Shown here piece by piece: positions 39,349 to 48,530 of a stretch of DNA of 64,000 bases. The DNA is from JAFGBI01 sp964454025 (GTDB taxonomy: Bacteria; Myxococcota_A; Polyangia; Polyangiales; Polyangiaceae). Numbering within the stretch: position 1 is the stretch's first letter; each line of letters begins with the position of its first letter. The notes under the pieces are model-generated. The model ran no database searches. It was not told the DNA's origin and was given only the letters and a program-made list of their open reading frames with translations. Position numbers and translations under genes: made by a program. The stretch lies in contig CAYVRP010000001.1 in the NCBI GenBank assembly GCA_964454025.1, positions 79,209 through 143,208 of the forward strand, written 5' to 3'.

Positions 39349-39909
39349 GTGGCGGCGCGACGTTCGAGCTCCGGCCGCGGCACCGTGTCGGCGACGACCG
39401 CGGGGCGGCCCGCGCCGCGCGCCCCGCGGGCAGCGGCGCTGCCGCCGCGCGTCAGGATCCTGGTGCTCAACGGGCCGAACCTCGACCGGCTCGGACGGCG
39501 GGAGCCCGAGATCTATGGGGGCTCGACCCTCGAGGAGATCAACGCCGGGTTGGGCGCTCTGGCGCGGGAGCTCGGCCTGGAGGTGGACTGCCGCCAGAGC
39601 AACCACGAGGGGGAGCTCATCGACTGGATCAACCGGTCCGACGTGGAAGGCTTCGCGGGGATCCTGCTGAACCCTGGCGCGCTGACCCACACGAGCTTCG
39701 CGCTCTACGACGCGCTGCGCGGGATCGACGTCCCGGCGATCGAGGTTCACCTCTCGAACCCCGACGCGCGCGAGGCCTTTCGGCGCCGCTCGCGCGTCGC
39801 GCCCGCGTGTGTCGCCAGGGTGGCGGGGTTCGGCAGCGGGTCGTATTCGCTCGCGTTGCGTGGCATGGCGGCGCTCCTCTCGCGACGGCCACCGCCTCGT
39901 CGCCGGTGA
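39349..39909 (+). CDS. aroQ: Type II 3-dehydroquinate dehydratase
   Basis: AroQ converts 3-dehydroquinate to 3-dehydroshikimate in the shikimate pathway. Markers of type II enzymes are ILVLNGPNLDRLGRREPEIYGG with catalytic Tyr (Y56), VDCRQSNHEGELIDWI, the substrate segment GILLNPGALTHTSFALYDAL and IEVHLSNPDAREAFRRRS. Relative to the usual 145 aa it has a 33-residue basic N-terminal extension if GTG 39349 is used; GTG 39385 would shorten it. The C-terminus GFGSGSYSLALRGM is typical. It is three bases after the Roadblock gene and followed by accB. Confidence 0.93.
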   Translation: MAARRSSSGRGTVSATTAGRPAPRAPRAAALPPRVRILVLNGPNLDRLGRREPEIYGGSTLEEINAGLGALARELGLEVDCRQSNHEGELIDWINRSDVEGFAGILLNPGALTHTSFALYDALRGIDVPAIEVHLSNPDAREAFRRRSRVAPACVARVAGFGSGSYSLALRGMAALLSRRPPPRRR

Positions 39910-40015
39910 AGCGCGCCGGCCCCGATGCGAAGGAGCCTTCGCGGCTCGATCGCCATTGTCCGCTTCGGCGGGGTCGGCTACTAGTCTCCGCGGATACCTC
40001 CCGGTGGGAAGGCCC

Positions 40016-40465
40016 ATGCAGATTCCGCTCACGCAGTTGAAGGAGCTCCTCGAGACCCTCGATGCCGGAGGCGCCTCCGAGTTCGAGTACGAGGACGAAA
40101 CCGTTCGTCTCCGCATCGCCCTGGCGCGCGGTGCCCCCGCCGCGGTCACGGTCGCGTCACCCGTCGCGGCGGCGGGCACACCTGCCGCGGCCCCGGCCCC
40201 CGCCGCCCCGGCCGAGGATCCGAACACGGTCTACGTCACCTCGCCGTTCGTCGGCACGTTCTACCGCGCCCCCGCGCCGGGCGCGGAGCCGTTCGTCTCC
40301 GTGGGCACGGTGGTCAAGGCGGGGCAGACCCTGTGCATCGTGGAGGCGATGAAGCTGATGAACGAGCTCGAGGCCGACGTCTCGGGGACCATCCTGGAGA
40401 TCCTGGTCGAGAACGGCAACAGCGTCGAGTTCGGTCAGAAGCTCTTCAAGATCCGCAAGGCCTGA
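40016..40465 (+). CDS. accB: Biotin carboxyl carrier protein of acetyl-CoA carboxylase
   Basis: AccB carries biotin between the carboxylase and transferase parts of acetyl-CoA carboxylase. The 149-residue protein has a helical N-terminal domain, an Ala/Pro linker (about 40-66) and the biotinyl domain with biotin lysine K113 in VEAMKLMNE. The ATG at 40016 has GGGAAGG just upstream. Length and the C-terminal GNSVEFGQKLFKI are standard. accC follows by 20 bases. Confidence 0.96.
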   Translation: MQIPLTQLKELLETLDAGGASEFEYEDETVRLRIALARGAPAAVTVASPVAAAGTPAAAPAPAAPAEDPNTVYVTSPFVGTFYRAPAPGAEPFVSVGTVVKAGQTLCIVEAMKLMNELEADVSGTILEILVENGNSVEFGQKLFKIRKA

Positions 40466-40485
40466 GGGCCGATCGCGCTCCGGCC

Positions 40486-41859
40486 ATGTTCAGCAAGGTA
40501 CTCATCGCCAACCGCGGCGAGATCGCCATGCGCGTCATCCGCGCTTGCCGCGAGCTCGGGATCAAGACGGTCGCGGTGCACTCGGACGTGGACGCCGATG
40601 CCCTGCACGTCCGGTTCGCGGACGAAGCGATCTGCATCGGACCGGCGCCATCAGCCTCGAGCTACCTGAACGTCCCCAACATCATCAGCGCCGCCGAGAT
40701 CACCGCGGCCGACGCGATTCACCCCGGCTACGGCTTTCTGTCGGAGAACGCCGAGTTCGCCAAGGTGGTGGAGCGCTGCCGGCTCAAGTTCATCGGTCCG
40801 ACGCCGGCGGCGATGGAGCGGTGGGGGGACAAGGTCCGCGCCCGTGAGGCGGCGGCGGCGTTCGGGCTGCCGCTGCTCCCGGGGAGCGAGGTGCTGCAGA
40901 GCGCCGCTCACGCCGAGCGCGAGGCCTCCCGCGTCGGCTTCCCGGTGATGATGAAGGCGCGTGGTGGCGGGGGGGGCCGCGGCATGCGCGTGGTGCGGTC
41001 GGTGCAGGAGATGGGCCGCGCGTTCGAGTCCGCGACCGCGGAGGCGATGAACGCCTTCAAGAACGCGGAGCTCTACCTCGAGCGCTTCGTCGAGCGCCCG
41101 CGGCACATCGAGTTCCAGGTTCTCGCGGATCAGCACGGACAGGTGTGGACGCTGGGCGAGCGCGAGTGCTCGCTCCAACGCCGGAACCAGAAGCTGGTCG
41201 AGGAGGCGCCGAGCCCCGCGATGACGCAGGAGCTCCGTGACCGGATGAGCGAGCGCATCCGTGCCGCGGTGCTCGAGACGGGCTACACCACGCTGGGCAC
41301 CCTCGAGTTCTTGATGGACGAGGACGGCTCCCTCTACTTCATGGAGATGAACACGCGCGTCCAGGTCGAACACCCGGTGACGGAGATGGTCACCGGGCTC
41401 GACCTCGTCGTGGAGCAGATCCGGGCCGCGGCGGGCGAGCGCCTGGAGGTGCCCGACACCCGGCCCTGGCGCTTCCGTGGGCACGCCATCGAGTGTCGCG
41501 TCATGGCCGAGGACCCGGAGCGCTTCGTGCCCTGGCCCGGGCGGATCACGGAGTATCATCCGCCCGGCGGCGCGGGGGTGCGGGTGGACTCGGGCGTCTA
41601 CGGTGGGTACACCGTGCCGTCGACCTACGACTCGCTGCTCGCCAAGGTAATCGTTTCCGCTTCGACGCGCCCGCAGGCCCTGGCCCGGATGCGGCGAGCG
41701 CTGCGCGAGTTCATCGTGGGTGGGATCCGGACCAACATCCCGTTCCACCAGCGGCTGCTCGACGACCCGGAGGTCGTGGAGGGGCGGATGACGACCCGAA
41801 CGGTCGAGCGGGTCCTGGCGGCCGGTCAGGCACAGGCGTCCGGCGCGAGCTCGGGCTGA
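40486..41859 (+). CDS. accC: Biotin carboxylase subunit of acetyl-CoA carboxylase
   Basis: AccC carboxylates the AccB biotin using ATP and bicarbonate. The 457-residue ATP-grasp protein shows FSKVLIANRGEIAMRVIRACRELGI, HPGYGFLSENAEFAKVVE, the Gly-rich loop ARGGGGGRGMRVV, the ATP-binding segment ECSLQRRNQKLVEEAPSP and catalytic EMNTRVQVEHPVTEMVTGLDLV. ATG 40486 matches the family start. It forms an operon with accB. The carboxyltransferase genes are not in the window. Confidence 0.97.
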   Translation: MFSKVLIANRGEIAMRVIRACRELGIKTVAVHSDVDADALHVRFADEAICIGPAPSASSYLNVPNIISAAEITAADAIHPGYGFLSENAEFAKVVERCRLKFIGPTPAAMERWGDKVRAREAAAAFGLPLLPGSEVLQSAAHAEREASRVGFPVMMKARGGGGGRGMRVVRSVQEMGRAFESATAEAMNAFKNAELYLERFVERPRHIEFQVLADQHGQVWTLGERECSLQRRNQKLVEEAPSPAMTQELRDRMSERIRAAVLETGYTTLGTLEFLMDEDGSLYFMEMNTRVQVEHPVTEMVTGLDLVVEQIRAAAGERLEVPDTRPWRFRGHAIECRVMAEDPERFVPWPGRITEYHPPGGAGVRVDSGVYGGYTVPSTYDSLLAKVIVSASTRPQALARMRRALREFIVGGIRTNIPFHQRLLDDPEVVEGRMTTRTVERVLAAGQAQASGASSG

Positions 41860-41924
41860 CTCGCTGCGGGCCAACCCCGGGTCGGCTACCAGTCGCGTTG
41901 CGGCCGCTGCCCGCGGCCACGGTT

Positions 41925-41947
41925 CCCTCGGCGCTCCGCGCCGGGGG
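41925..41947. terminator. Strong stem-loop between convergent accC and nth
   Basis: A ten-pair stem (arms CCCTCGGCGC and GCGCCGGGGG, one T-G wobble) with a TCC loop, in the 217-base gap between convergent genes. A bidirectional terminator is the likely role; there is no T-run. Confidence 0.45.
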
Positions 41948-42076
41948 CGCGCGTCGGGGAGGTGCGCCCCTCGACGCGAGGCTATCGGCCCGCCCGCCCT
42001 GAGGCCGCCACGGCACGGCCGGGCCGGTCCCCGGTCGCAGCCGCCATGCCCCCGTCGGGAGCGCCTGCGACGCCGC

Positions 42077-42781
42077 TCAGTCCCGCGGTCTGCGGGAGCC
42101 TCCGCGGAGCGCGCGAGGAGGCCTGCGGCCAACGTTCTCGGCCCGGAAGGCGGACGGGCAGAGGTCGTTGACCGAGCAGGCTTCGCAGGCGGGGGAACGC
42201 GCCGTGCAGATCCGCCGTCCGTGGAAGATGACGGTGTGACCGAGCAGATCCCACTGCTCGCGCGGGAAGAGCGTGACCAGGTCGCGCTCGACCCTCGCGG
42301 GGTCGTCGTGCTTGGTCCAGCCGAGGCGCTGGGAGAGCCGGAGGACGTGGGTGTCCACGACCACCCCTTCAGGGGCTCCGAAGGCCACGCCCAGCACCAC
42401 GTTCGCTGTCTTTCGTCCCACCCCCGGCAGCGCGACGAGCTCGGCGAGGGTGGCCGGCACCTCGCCACCGTGTCGCGCGACCAGTTGCTTCGAGAGCGCC
42501 ACGACGTGGCGCGCCTTCTGGCGGTACATCCCGATTCGATCGAGGGCTGCCTCGACCTCGGCGAGCGGTGCCTCGCTCAGTGCCGCCGCGGATGGCCACC
42601 GCGCGAACAGGGCCGGTGTGACCCGATTGACCGCGACGTCGGTCGTCTGCGCCGAGAGCACCACGCTCACGAGCAGGGTGAACGGGTCGCGATGGACGAG
42701 CTCGCAGCGCGCGTCGGGGTGCTGCGAGCGGAGCCGGGCGAAGGTCGTCGCCGCCTCGCGGAGGGCGCGCGACCGAGCCAC
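42077..42781 (-). CDS. nth: Endonuclease III
   Basis: Nth is a DNA glycosylase/AP lyase that removes oxidised pyrimidines in base-excision repair. The 234-residue protein has the helix-hairpin-helix LPGVGRKTANVVLG with catalytic lysine K124, catalytic aspartate D143 in VVDTHVLRLSQRLGW, and the C-terminal four-cysteine [4Fe-4S] loop C192, C199, C202, C208 with exact spacing C-x6-C-x2-C-x5-C. The start is GTG at 42781, just two bases after the gyrA stop codon, so the two are translationally coupled. The C-terminal 20 residues are an Arg/Pro extension. Confidence 0.95.
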   Translation of the reverse strand: MARSRALREAATTFARLRSQHPDARCELVHRDPFTLLVSVVLSAQTTDVAVNRVTPALFARWPSAAALSEAPLAEVEAALDRIGMYRQKARHVVALSKQLVARHGGEVPATLAELVALPGVGRKTANVVLGVAFGAPEGVVVDTHVLRLSQRLGWTKHDDPARVERDLVTLFPREQWDLLGHTVIFHGRRICTARSPACEACSVNDLCPSAFRAENVGRRPPRALRGGSRRPRD

Positions 42782-42783
42782 CC

Positions 42784-45450
42784 TCAGCCCTCGTCCTCGG
42801 TCGGAGCGGGCGCGGGGGTCGAGGAAGCGGGAGGGCTCGAGTCCCGATCCCCGGGCGCGGAGCCTACCGACGGCGTCGTGTGACCACCGTTCTGGTCGCC
42901 CGTTGCCTCGCTGCCGTCCTCACGATCGCTGGTTTCGCCGACGACCTCCATGGCCACGACGCGCTCGCCCTCCTCTATCCGCATCACCTTGACGCCCTGG
43001 GCCACACGGCCGGTTTCGCGGATCTCCGCGACCGAGGTGCGGAGGGTCTGCCCACGATCCGTGATGAGCACCACCTCGTCGGACGGCATCACGAGCGAGA
43101 TCCCCACCACCGGACCGTTCCGCTCGCTGGCGTCGATCAAGATCACCCCCTTGCCGCCGCGGTTCTGCTCCCGGAACTCGTCGAGGCTCGTGCGCTTGCC
43201 GTAGCCGCGCTCGCACAAGGTCAGCACCTGGGTGCGGTCGGGCTCCGTGTGCGCCATCCCCACCACCTCGTCGTCTTCGTCGAGCTCGATGGCCTTGACG
43301 CCATTGGCACCGCGCCCCATCGGCCGGACCTGCTGTTCGTCGAAGCGGATGCACTTGCCCTTCTTGGTCGCGATCAAGAAGTGCGCCGTGCCATCGGTGA
43401 CGCACGCGGTCAGGAGTTGGTCGTCGTCGGCGATCTTGACGCCGATGATCCCCGAGGCGCGGAAATTCTGGTACCCGAGCACGCTGGTCTTCTTGATCTG
43501 CCCGCGGCGCGTCAGCGTGGTGACGTAGCGCCCCTCCTGGAACGTCGGCACGGGGGCGATGGCGGCGACGCGCTCGCCGGGCTCCATCTCGATGAAATTG
43601 ACGATCGCTCGCCCCTTGCTGTTGCGGGCCGCCTGCGGGATCTCGAATACCTTTTTGACGTAGACCTTGCCGCGGTCGCTGAAGAAGAAGACGTAGGAGT
43701 GGGTCGACTCGATGAAGAGCTGATTGACGAAGTCGTCGTCCCTCGCCTCCATGCCCCGGTTGCCCTTGCCGCCGCGCCGCTGGGCCTTGTAGTCCGCCAG
43801 GCTGGTCCGCTTGATGTAGCCCTGGTGAGAGATGGTCACCACCATCTCCTCCTCCTGGATCAGATCCTCGACCTGGATCTCGCCCTCGTTCTCGACGATC
43901 TCGGTCCGTCGCGGCTCACCATGCTTCTGCTTGACCTCCTCCAGCTCGCCGACGATGACGTCCATCAGCAGCCGCTCGTCGGCCAGGATGGCACGGAGCG
44001 TGGCGATGCGGTCCGCGAGCTCTCCGTATTCCGCCGCCAGCTTGTCCTGCTCGAGCCCCGTGAGCCGTGCCAGGCGCATGTCGAGGATCGCCTTCGCCTG
44101 CCGCTCACTGAGGAGGTACTCGCCGCGCGCCAGCGCGGCCTCGATCTCCGCCTCGGGTCGCCCCGCGCGGCGCACGAAGGCCTGCAGGCCGTGGAGCGGC
44201 AGCCGCATCAGCCGCTCTCGAGCGACGTCGGTGTCGGGGGACTCGCGGATGGTCCGGATCACGACGTCCACGTCGGTGACCGCCATGCCGAGCCCCTCCA
44301 CGATCTCCCGGCGGCGCTCCGCCTCCGCCAGCTCGAACCGAGTCCGGCGGCTGACCACGTCGCGCCGGTGCTCGATGAAGTGGATCAGCGTCTCCTTCAG
44401 GTCGAGGACGGCGGGGCGGCCGTTGACGATGGACAGGTTGATGACCCCGAAGGAGGCCTGCATGTCCGTCTGCAGGTAGAGCTGGTTGAGGACCACCTGG
44501 GGGAATACGTCCTTCTTCAGCTCGATGACCAGGCGCATGCCGTCACGGTCGCTCTCGTCTCGGACCTCGCGGATCCCCTCGATCCGCCGGTCCCGGATCA
44601 ACTCGCCGATCTTGGCGTGCAGCCGGGCCTTGTTCACCTGATACGGGATCGCGACCACCACGAGCTGTTCACGGTCGGTCCCCGGGACACGCTCGACTTC
44701 GGCCCGGGCGCGCATGATCACCGTGCCGCGGCCGGTCCGGTACGCCTGGTGGATGCCGGCGCGGCCATAGATGATCCCGGCCGTGGGGAAATCCGGTCCG
44801 AGGACGAACTGCATCAGCTCCTCGACGGTGGCGTCGGGGTGACGAATGAGGTGCACCGTGGCGTCCACGACCTCACCCAGGTTGTGCGGCGGGATGTTCG
44901 TGGCCATGCCGACCGCGATCCCCCCGGCGCCGTTGACGAGCAGGTGGGGGAACCGGGTCGGCAGCACCACCGGCTCCTGGAGGCGCTCGTCGAAATTGGG
45001 CGAGAGGTCGACCGTCTCCTTCTCGATGTCGGCGAGCAGCTCCACCGCGATGGGTGCCAGCCGGCACTCGGTGTAGCGGTAAGCGGCGGCCGGGTCGCCG
45101 TCGACCGAGCCGAAATTGCCCTGCCCGTCCACCAGGGGGTGGCGCATGGAGAAGTCCTGCGCCATGCGGACGAGGGCGTCGTAGACGCTGGCGTCGCCGT
45201 GGGGGTGGTACTTGCCGAGGACGTCACCGACGACCGTCGCGCACTTGCGGTACCCCGACCCGGGAGCGAGCCCGAGCTCGTGCATCGAATAGAGGATCCG
45301 ACGGTGAACGGGCTTGAGGCCATCGCGGACGTCGGGGATCGCCCGCCCGATGATGACGCTCATCGCGTAGTCGAGGTACGACGTCCGCATCTCGTCCTGG
45401 ATGCTGACGACCTGCTCGGAGGCGGGGGCGGGGGGGGTTTCTTCGGGCAT
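42784..45450 (-). CDS. gyrA: DNA gyrase subunit A
   Basis: GyrA cleaves and religates DNA for negative supercoiling. The 888-residue protein has the catalytic tyrosine Y126 (YRYTECRL), the breakage domain motif KPVHRRILYSMHELG, YHPHGDASVYDALVRMAQ and the coiled-coil tower, then a C-terminal beta-pinwheel with the GyrA box QRRGGKG (about residues 550-560), which marks it as gyrase and not topoisomerase IV. At the site corresponding to E. coli Ser83 it has alanine (A87), as in mycobacteria, which tends to lower quinolone sensitivity. The gyrB gene is not in the window. An Asp/Pro-rich tail ends the protein. nth follows by two bases. Confidence 0.97.
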   Translation of the reverse strand: MPEETPPAPASEQVVSIQDEMRTSYLDYAMSVIIGRAIPDVRDGLKPVHRRILYSMHELGLAPGSGYRKCATVVGDVLGKYHPHGDASVYDALVRMAQDFSMRHPLVDGQGNFGSVDGDPAAAYRYTECRLAPIAVELLADIEKETVDLSPNFDERLQEPVVLPTRFPHLLVNGAGGIAVGMATNIPPHNLGEVVDATVHLIRHPDATVEELMQFVLGPDFPTAGIIYGRAGIHQAYRTGRGTVIMRARAEVERVPGTDREQLVVVAIPYQVNKARLHAKIGELIRDRRIEGIREVRDESDRDGMRLVIELKKDVFPQVVLNQLYLQTDMQASFGVINLSIVNGRPAVLDLKETLIHFIEHRRDVVSRRTRFELAEAERRREIVEGLGMAVTDVDVVIRTIRESPDTDVARERLMRLPLHGLQAFVRRAGRPEAEIEAALARGEYLLSERQAKAILDMRLARLTGLEQDKLAAEYGELADRIATLRAILADERLLMDVIVGELEEVKQKHGEPRRTEIVENEGEIQVEDLIQEEEMVVTISHQGYIKRTSLADYKAQRRGGKGNRGMEARDDDFVNQLFIESTHSYVFFFSDRGKVYVKKVFEIPQAARNSKGRAIVNFIEMEPGERVAAIAPVPTFQEGRYVTTLTRRGQIKKTSVLGYQNFRASGIIGVKIADDDQLLTACVTDGTAHFLIATKKGKCIRFDEQQVRPMGRGANGVKAIELDEDDEVVGMAHTEPDRTQVLTLCERGYGKRTSLDEFREQNRGGKGVILIDASERNGPVVGISLVMPSDEVVLITDRGQTLRTSVAEIRETGRVAQGVKVMRIEEGERVVAMEVVGETSDREDGSEATGDQNGGHTTPSVGSAPGDRDSSPPASSTPAPAPTEDEG

Positions 45451-45591
45451 GAGGGAAGGGCGCGAATTCGAGCGGCACCGGGGCGCGCCGTGTCCACGGG
45501 TGCACCCTCGAGGTACCGCAGCGCCCGCTCGCGCGCAACCCGGCCGGGCCCAGGACCTCCCACGCCCAGCCGCGGCGCCGCGGGCGCAGGA
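45451..45591. other. Short gap between bamA and gyrA with a palindrome
   Basis: A perfect 14-base palindrome (CCGCGGCGCCGCGG, 45570-45583) lies 8 bases downstream of the leftward bamA stop and may form a hairpin. The gap is followed by gyrA in the same direction, so any gyrA promoter would be here. Confidence 0.3.
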
Positions 45592-48186
45592 TCAGAAGAA
45601 ATTGCCGATGGTGAACTCGAACACGCGGGGCTCCTCCGTGGGGAGGCGGCGGATGGGGAAGCCCCACTCGAAGCGGAGCGGCCCCATCGGGGAGAACCAG
45701 CGGAAGCCCGCGCCGTACGAGGTGCGCATTCGCGCGAGCGTCGACAGGCCGTCGAAGCAGGGCTGCTGGACCGCCGGGATCGCGTTGCCCTGGGCCGCCT
45801 CGCAGTAGTTCTGCTCGAGGTTCCAGGCGTTGCCGGCGTCGGTGAAGATGACCCCGCGGACGTTCAGGCTCTCCACGATCGGGAACTCGAGCTCCAGGTT
45901 CTGCACGTACATCAGGTTGCCGCCGATGTTCGCCCCCCCGGTGTAGGGGGCGCTGTTTGGATCGGTGCTCGAGGTCAGGGGTAGGCGCGGCCCGACGGTG
46001 CGGAAGCGGTAGCCGCGGAGGTCGAGGATGCCGCCGAGGAAGAAGCGCGCGAAAATGGGGACACCGTCGGCGGTGGGGCTGGTGACGTGGCCGGCCTCCA
46101 GGTTCAGCTTGAGGACGATCTTCTTCGGCAGCGGGAAGTAGAACCGCGCGATGCCGCGGTGGCGCAGGAACTGGTTCTCCGAGCCGAGCACCGAGGTCGC
46201 GAGCTCGGTCGAGCCGCGGAGGTAGACCCCCGCCGTCGGAAAGAGGCGGTTGTCCCGCGTGTCGAGCGTGATCGCGGGACGAACGCTGGAGGTGAAGCCG
46301 TCGTTGAAGAGGTTGGCGAGCGGCAGGCGTCGGAAGACGCTGATGCCGCTGGAGGTCCCGAAGAAGGTGCTCTGGTTCTCGGTCGAAACCTCGTCGTAGG
46401 TGCCGGTGTAGGTTAGCGACGCGGCCAGCTTCGGCTCGATGAGGGGGTAGCCGAAGGTGAGCGCGCCGCCGAGGCTCGACTGGGCGAAGTCCGTGTAGAT
46501 GCGGAGCTGGTCGAACAGATCCACGGACATGCTGAAGCGGGAATTGAGCAGGTAAGGCTCGATGAACTGGAGGTTGGCCTGGCGGCGGAGCCCGCTGATC
46601 TGTCCCTGGAGCGAGACGTTCTGGCCGTGCCCGAAGAAGTTGGCCTGCTGGACCTGCGCCGTCGCGATGAAGTTCTCGATGCTCGAGAACCCCACGCCGA
46701 CCTGGAACGTCCCGGTGGGCCGCTCGGTCACCTCGATGTAGACGCGGAGCCGATCGGGGGCGGAGCCCTCCTCGGTCGAGACGTCCACGCGCTCGAAGTA
46801 GCCGAGCGCGGTGATGCGCTTGCGGGAATCCTCGAGGTTCGTCTCGTGGAAGGGCTGCCCCTCCTCCACCTCGAGCTCGCGGCGCAGGACACGATCGCGC
46901 GTCTTCGTGTTGCCCCGGAATTCGATCCGCTCGAAGCGCACCAGCGGTCCGCGCACGACGGGGACGACCACGTCCACCTCGTGGCGCGCCTCGTCCAGCC
47001 GGGTTTCCGGGCTCGCCTCGACGTTCGCGAAGCCGTGGTCCCGGTACATGGTGCGGATCGCCTGCAGGTCCTCCAGGAGCTCCGCGCGGTTGAAGTAGTC
47101 GCCGGGCTGGGCCCGGACCAGGTTCCGCAGGTGGCGCCGCCCGTTGATTGGTTCGACCTCGGCGCCGCCCTCGCCGCGCTCGTACACGCGGAGCTGGCGG
47201 ATGCGGTACCGGGGGCCCTCCTCGATGGTGATCGAGATCTCGATGCCGGAGCGGTCGGGCGTGAGCATCACCCGCGGCGTGGCGACGGCGACCTCGAGGT
47301 AGCCGCGATCGTAATAGAGCGCGCTCAACATCGCGATGTCGCGCTCGAAGGCGTCCTGTCGATACGGCCCCCCGGAGCCGAACCGGAGGATGCTCTCCTT
47401 CCCGGTGAGCATCACCTCCCGGAGCTCACGGTCGGAGACGTGATCGTTGCCAATGAAGGTCACCCGCTTCACGGTGACGGCTCCGTGCTCGGTCACGGTG
47501 AGCTTGACGACGACCTCGTTGTTCTTCTGCGGGATGATCTCGCTCTCGACCTCGGCGAGAAAGTAGCCCTTCTCCGCGTACAGATCGCGGATCTTCTGGA
47601 TGCTGCGGGCGACCGCGGCCGGGCTCAGGATGGTGTCCTTGCGAAGCTCGATCCCCTCCTCGATGTCCTCGTCGTCGATCTTGTCGTTGCCCTCGATCTC
47701 GATACGCTGGATGCTGGGCCGCTCGCGGACGAGGAAGCGCAGGACGACGCCCTCGTCGGCGCGGGTGAGGTCCACCTCGACGTCGTCGAAGAAGCCCGAG
47801 TTCCACAGCTCGCGGACGTCCTGCCGGAGCGTCCCGGGGTCGAAGGCCGTCCCCACCCGTTCGCGGAGATAGCTCAGGATGTCCTCGCGGGTGACGCGGC
47901 GGTTGCCGGCCACCTCGATGGCGAGGATCGGCTGCCCGGCGACCTGCTCGGCCTCACTGGTCGGCAGTGTGACCGGGGTGGCGCTGACCGGAGCCGGGCC
48001 CGCGGCCCCGACCGCTTGGGCGAGGGCGCGGCCGGGCGCCGCCAGAGCCACGGCGACGGCGAGGGCCAGCAGCACGCGGAGGCGTCCAGGGACGGCGCGC
48101 GGCGAGCGCGCGTCGACGACGGCGCCTCGGCGGCGTCGCGCGTGCCCGGCGGCCGTTTCCGGGTGGGTTGGCTGGGGTCCGTGCAT
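45592..48186 (-). CDS. bamA: Outer-membrane protein assembly factor BamA
   Basis: BamA inserts beta-barrel proteins into the outer membrane. The 864-residue protein (ATG 48186) has a signal region (about 30-57), five POTRA domains (about 80-430, with PILAIEVAGNRRVTREDILSYLRERVG first and RFERIEFRGNTKTRDRVLRRELEVEEGQPF as the last), and a C-terminal barrel with FQVGVGFSSIENFIATAQVQQANFFGHGQ, a GGxLDLRGYRFR-type segment containing the conserved R-G-Y/F-R lid-loop signature, and a phenylalanine C-terminus (EFTIGNFF), the outer-membrane signal. An upstream ATG at 48288 would add a non-signal stretch and is unlikely. Confidence 0.95.
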   Translation of the reverse strand: MHGPQPTHPETAAGHARRRRGAVVDARSPRAVPGRLRVLLALAVAVALAAPGRALAQAVGAAGPAPVSATPVTLPTSEAEQVAGQPILAIEVAGNRRVTREDILSYLRERVGTAFDPGTLRQDVRELWNSGFFDDVEVDLTRADEGVVLRFLVRERPSIQRIEIEGNDKIDDEDIEEGIELRKDTILSPAAVARSIQKIRDLYAEKGYFLAEVESEIIPQKNNEVVVKLTVTEHGAVTVKRVTFIGNDHVSDRELREVMLTGKESILRFGSGGPYRQDAFERDIAMLSALYYDRGYLEVAVATPRVMLTPDRSGIEISITIEEGPRYRIRQLRVYERGEGGAEVEPINGRRHLRNLVRAQPGDYFNRAELLEDLQAIRTMYRDHGFANVEASPETRLDEARHEVDVVVPVVRGPLVRFERIEFRGNTKTRDRVLRRELEVEEGQPFHETNLEDSRKRITALGYFERVDVSTEEGSAPDRLRVYIEVTERPTGTFQVGVGFSSIENFIATAQVQQANFFGHGQNVSLQGQISGLRRQANLQFIEPYLLNSRFSMSVDLFDQLRIYTDFAQSSLGGALTFGYPLIEPKLAASLTYTGTYDEVSTENQSTFFGTSSGISVFRRLPLANLFNDGFTSSVRPAITLDTRDNRLFPTAGVYLRGSTELATSVLGSENQFLRHRGIARFYFPLPKKIVLKLNLEAGHVTSPTADGVPIFARFFLGGILDLRGYRFRTVGPRLPLTSSTDPNSAPYTGGANIGGNLMYVQNLELEFPIVESLNVRGVIFTDAGNAWNLEQNYCEAAQGNAIPAVQQPCFDGLSTLARMRTSYGAGFRWFSPMGPLRFEWGFPIRRLPTEEPRVFEFTIGNFF

Positions 48187-48530
48187 GGTGCGGGGCGGCC
48201 GTCGGAGGGGGACGAGCGAAATCGAAACGGGGCACGCCGGCCGGAAGGCAGGGACCGGGAGCACGCTGTCGTCGGCGCGGCAGCCCACGTAGCCTACTGC
48301 GGGGTGCTCCTCAAGCGCGGGGGAAGCCCGGCCCGACGAATCTTCGAGGAAGTTCGCGCAGGAGCGGCCTCAACAAGCCCCGGAGCGGTCGCGGATGAAG
48401 TGCTTGACATGCGTTTAGCATCCCCGCATAGACTCCCCGCACTCGCTCGCGGACCGAGGTCCCGGACTGGCCGTAGCCCGGTGGGCTGCGCTCTCATCGG
48501 GTTCGTTCGTTCGCCCCAGCGGGCACCGCC
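48187..48530. other. Divergent region between bamA and parC
   Basis: The 344-base gap should hold the promoters of both genes. On the + strand the candidate for parC is at 48405-48433. No gene is seen. Confidence 0.4.
48405..48433 (+). promoter_or_regulatory. Sigma-70-type promoter upstream of parC
   Basis: TTGACA (48405-48410) is a perfect -35 box, with a 17-base spacer and a weak -10 CATAGA (48428-48433). It lies about 100 bases before the parC start, in a divergent gap. Confidence 0.4.
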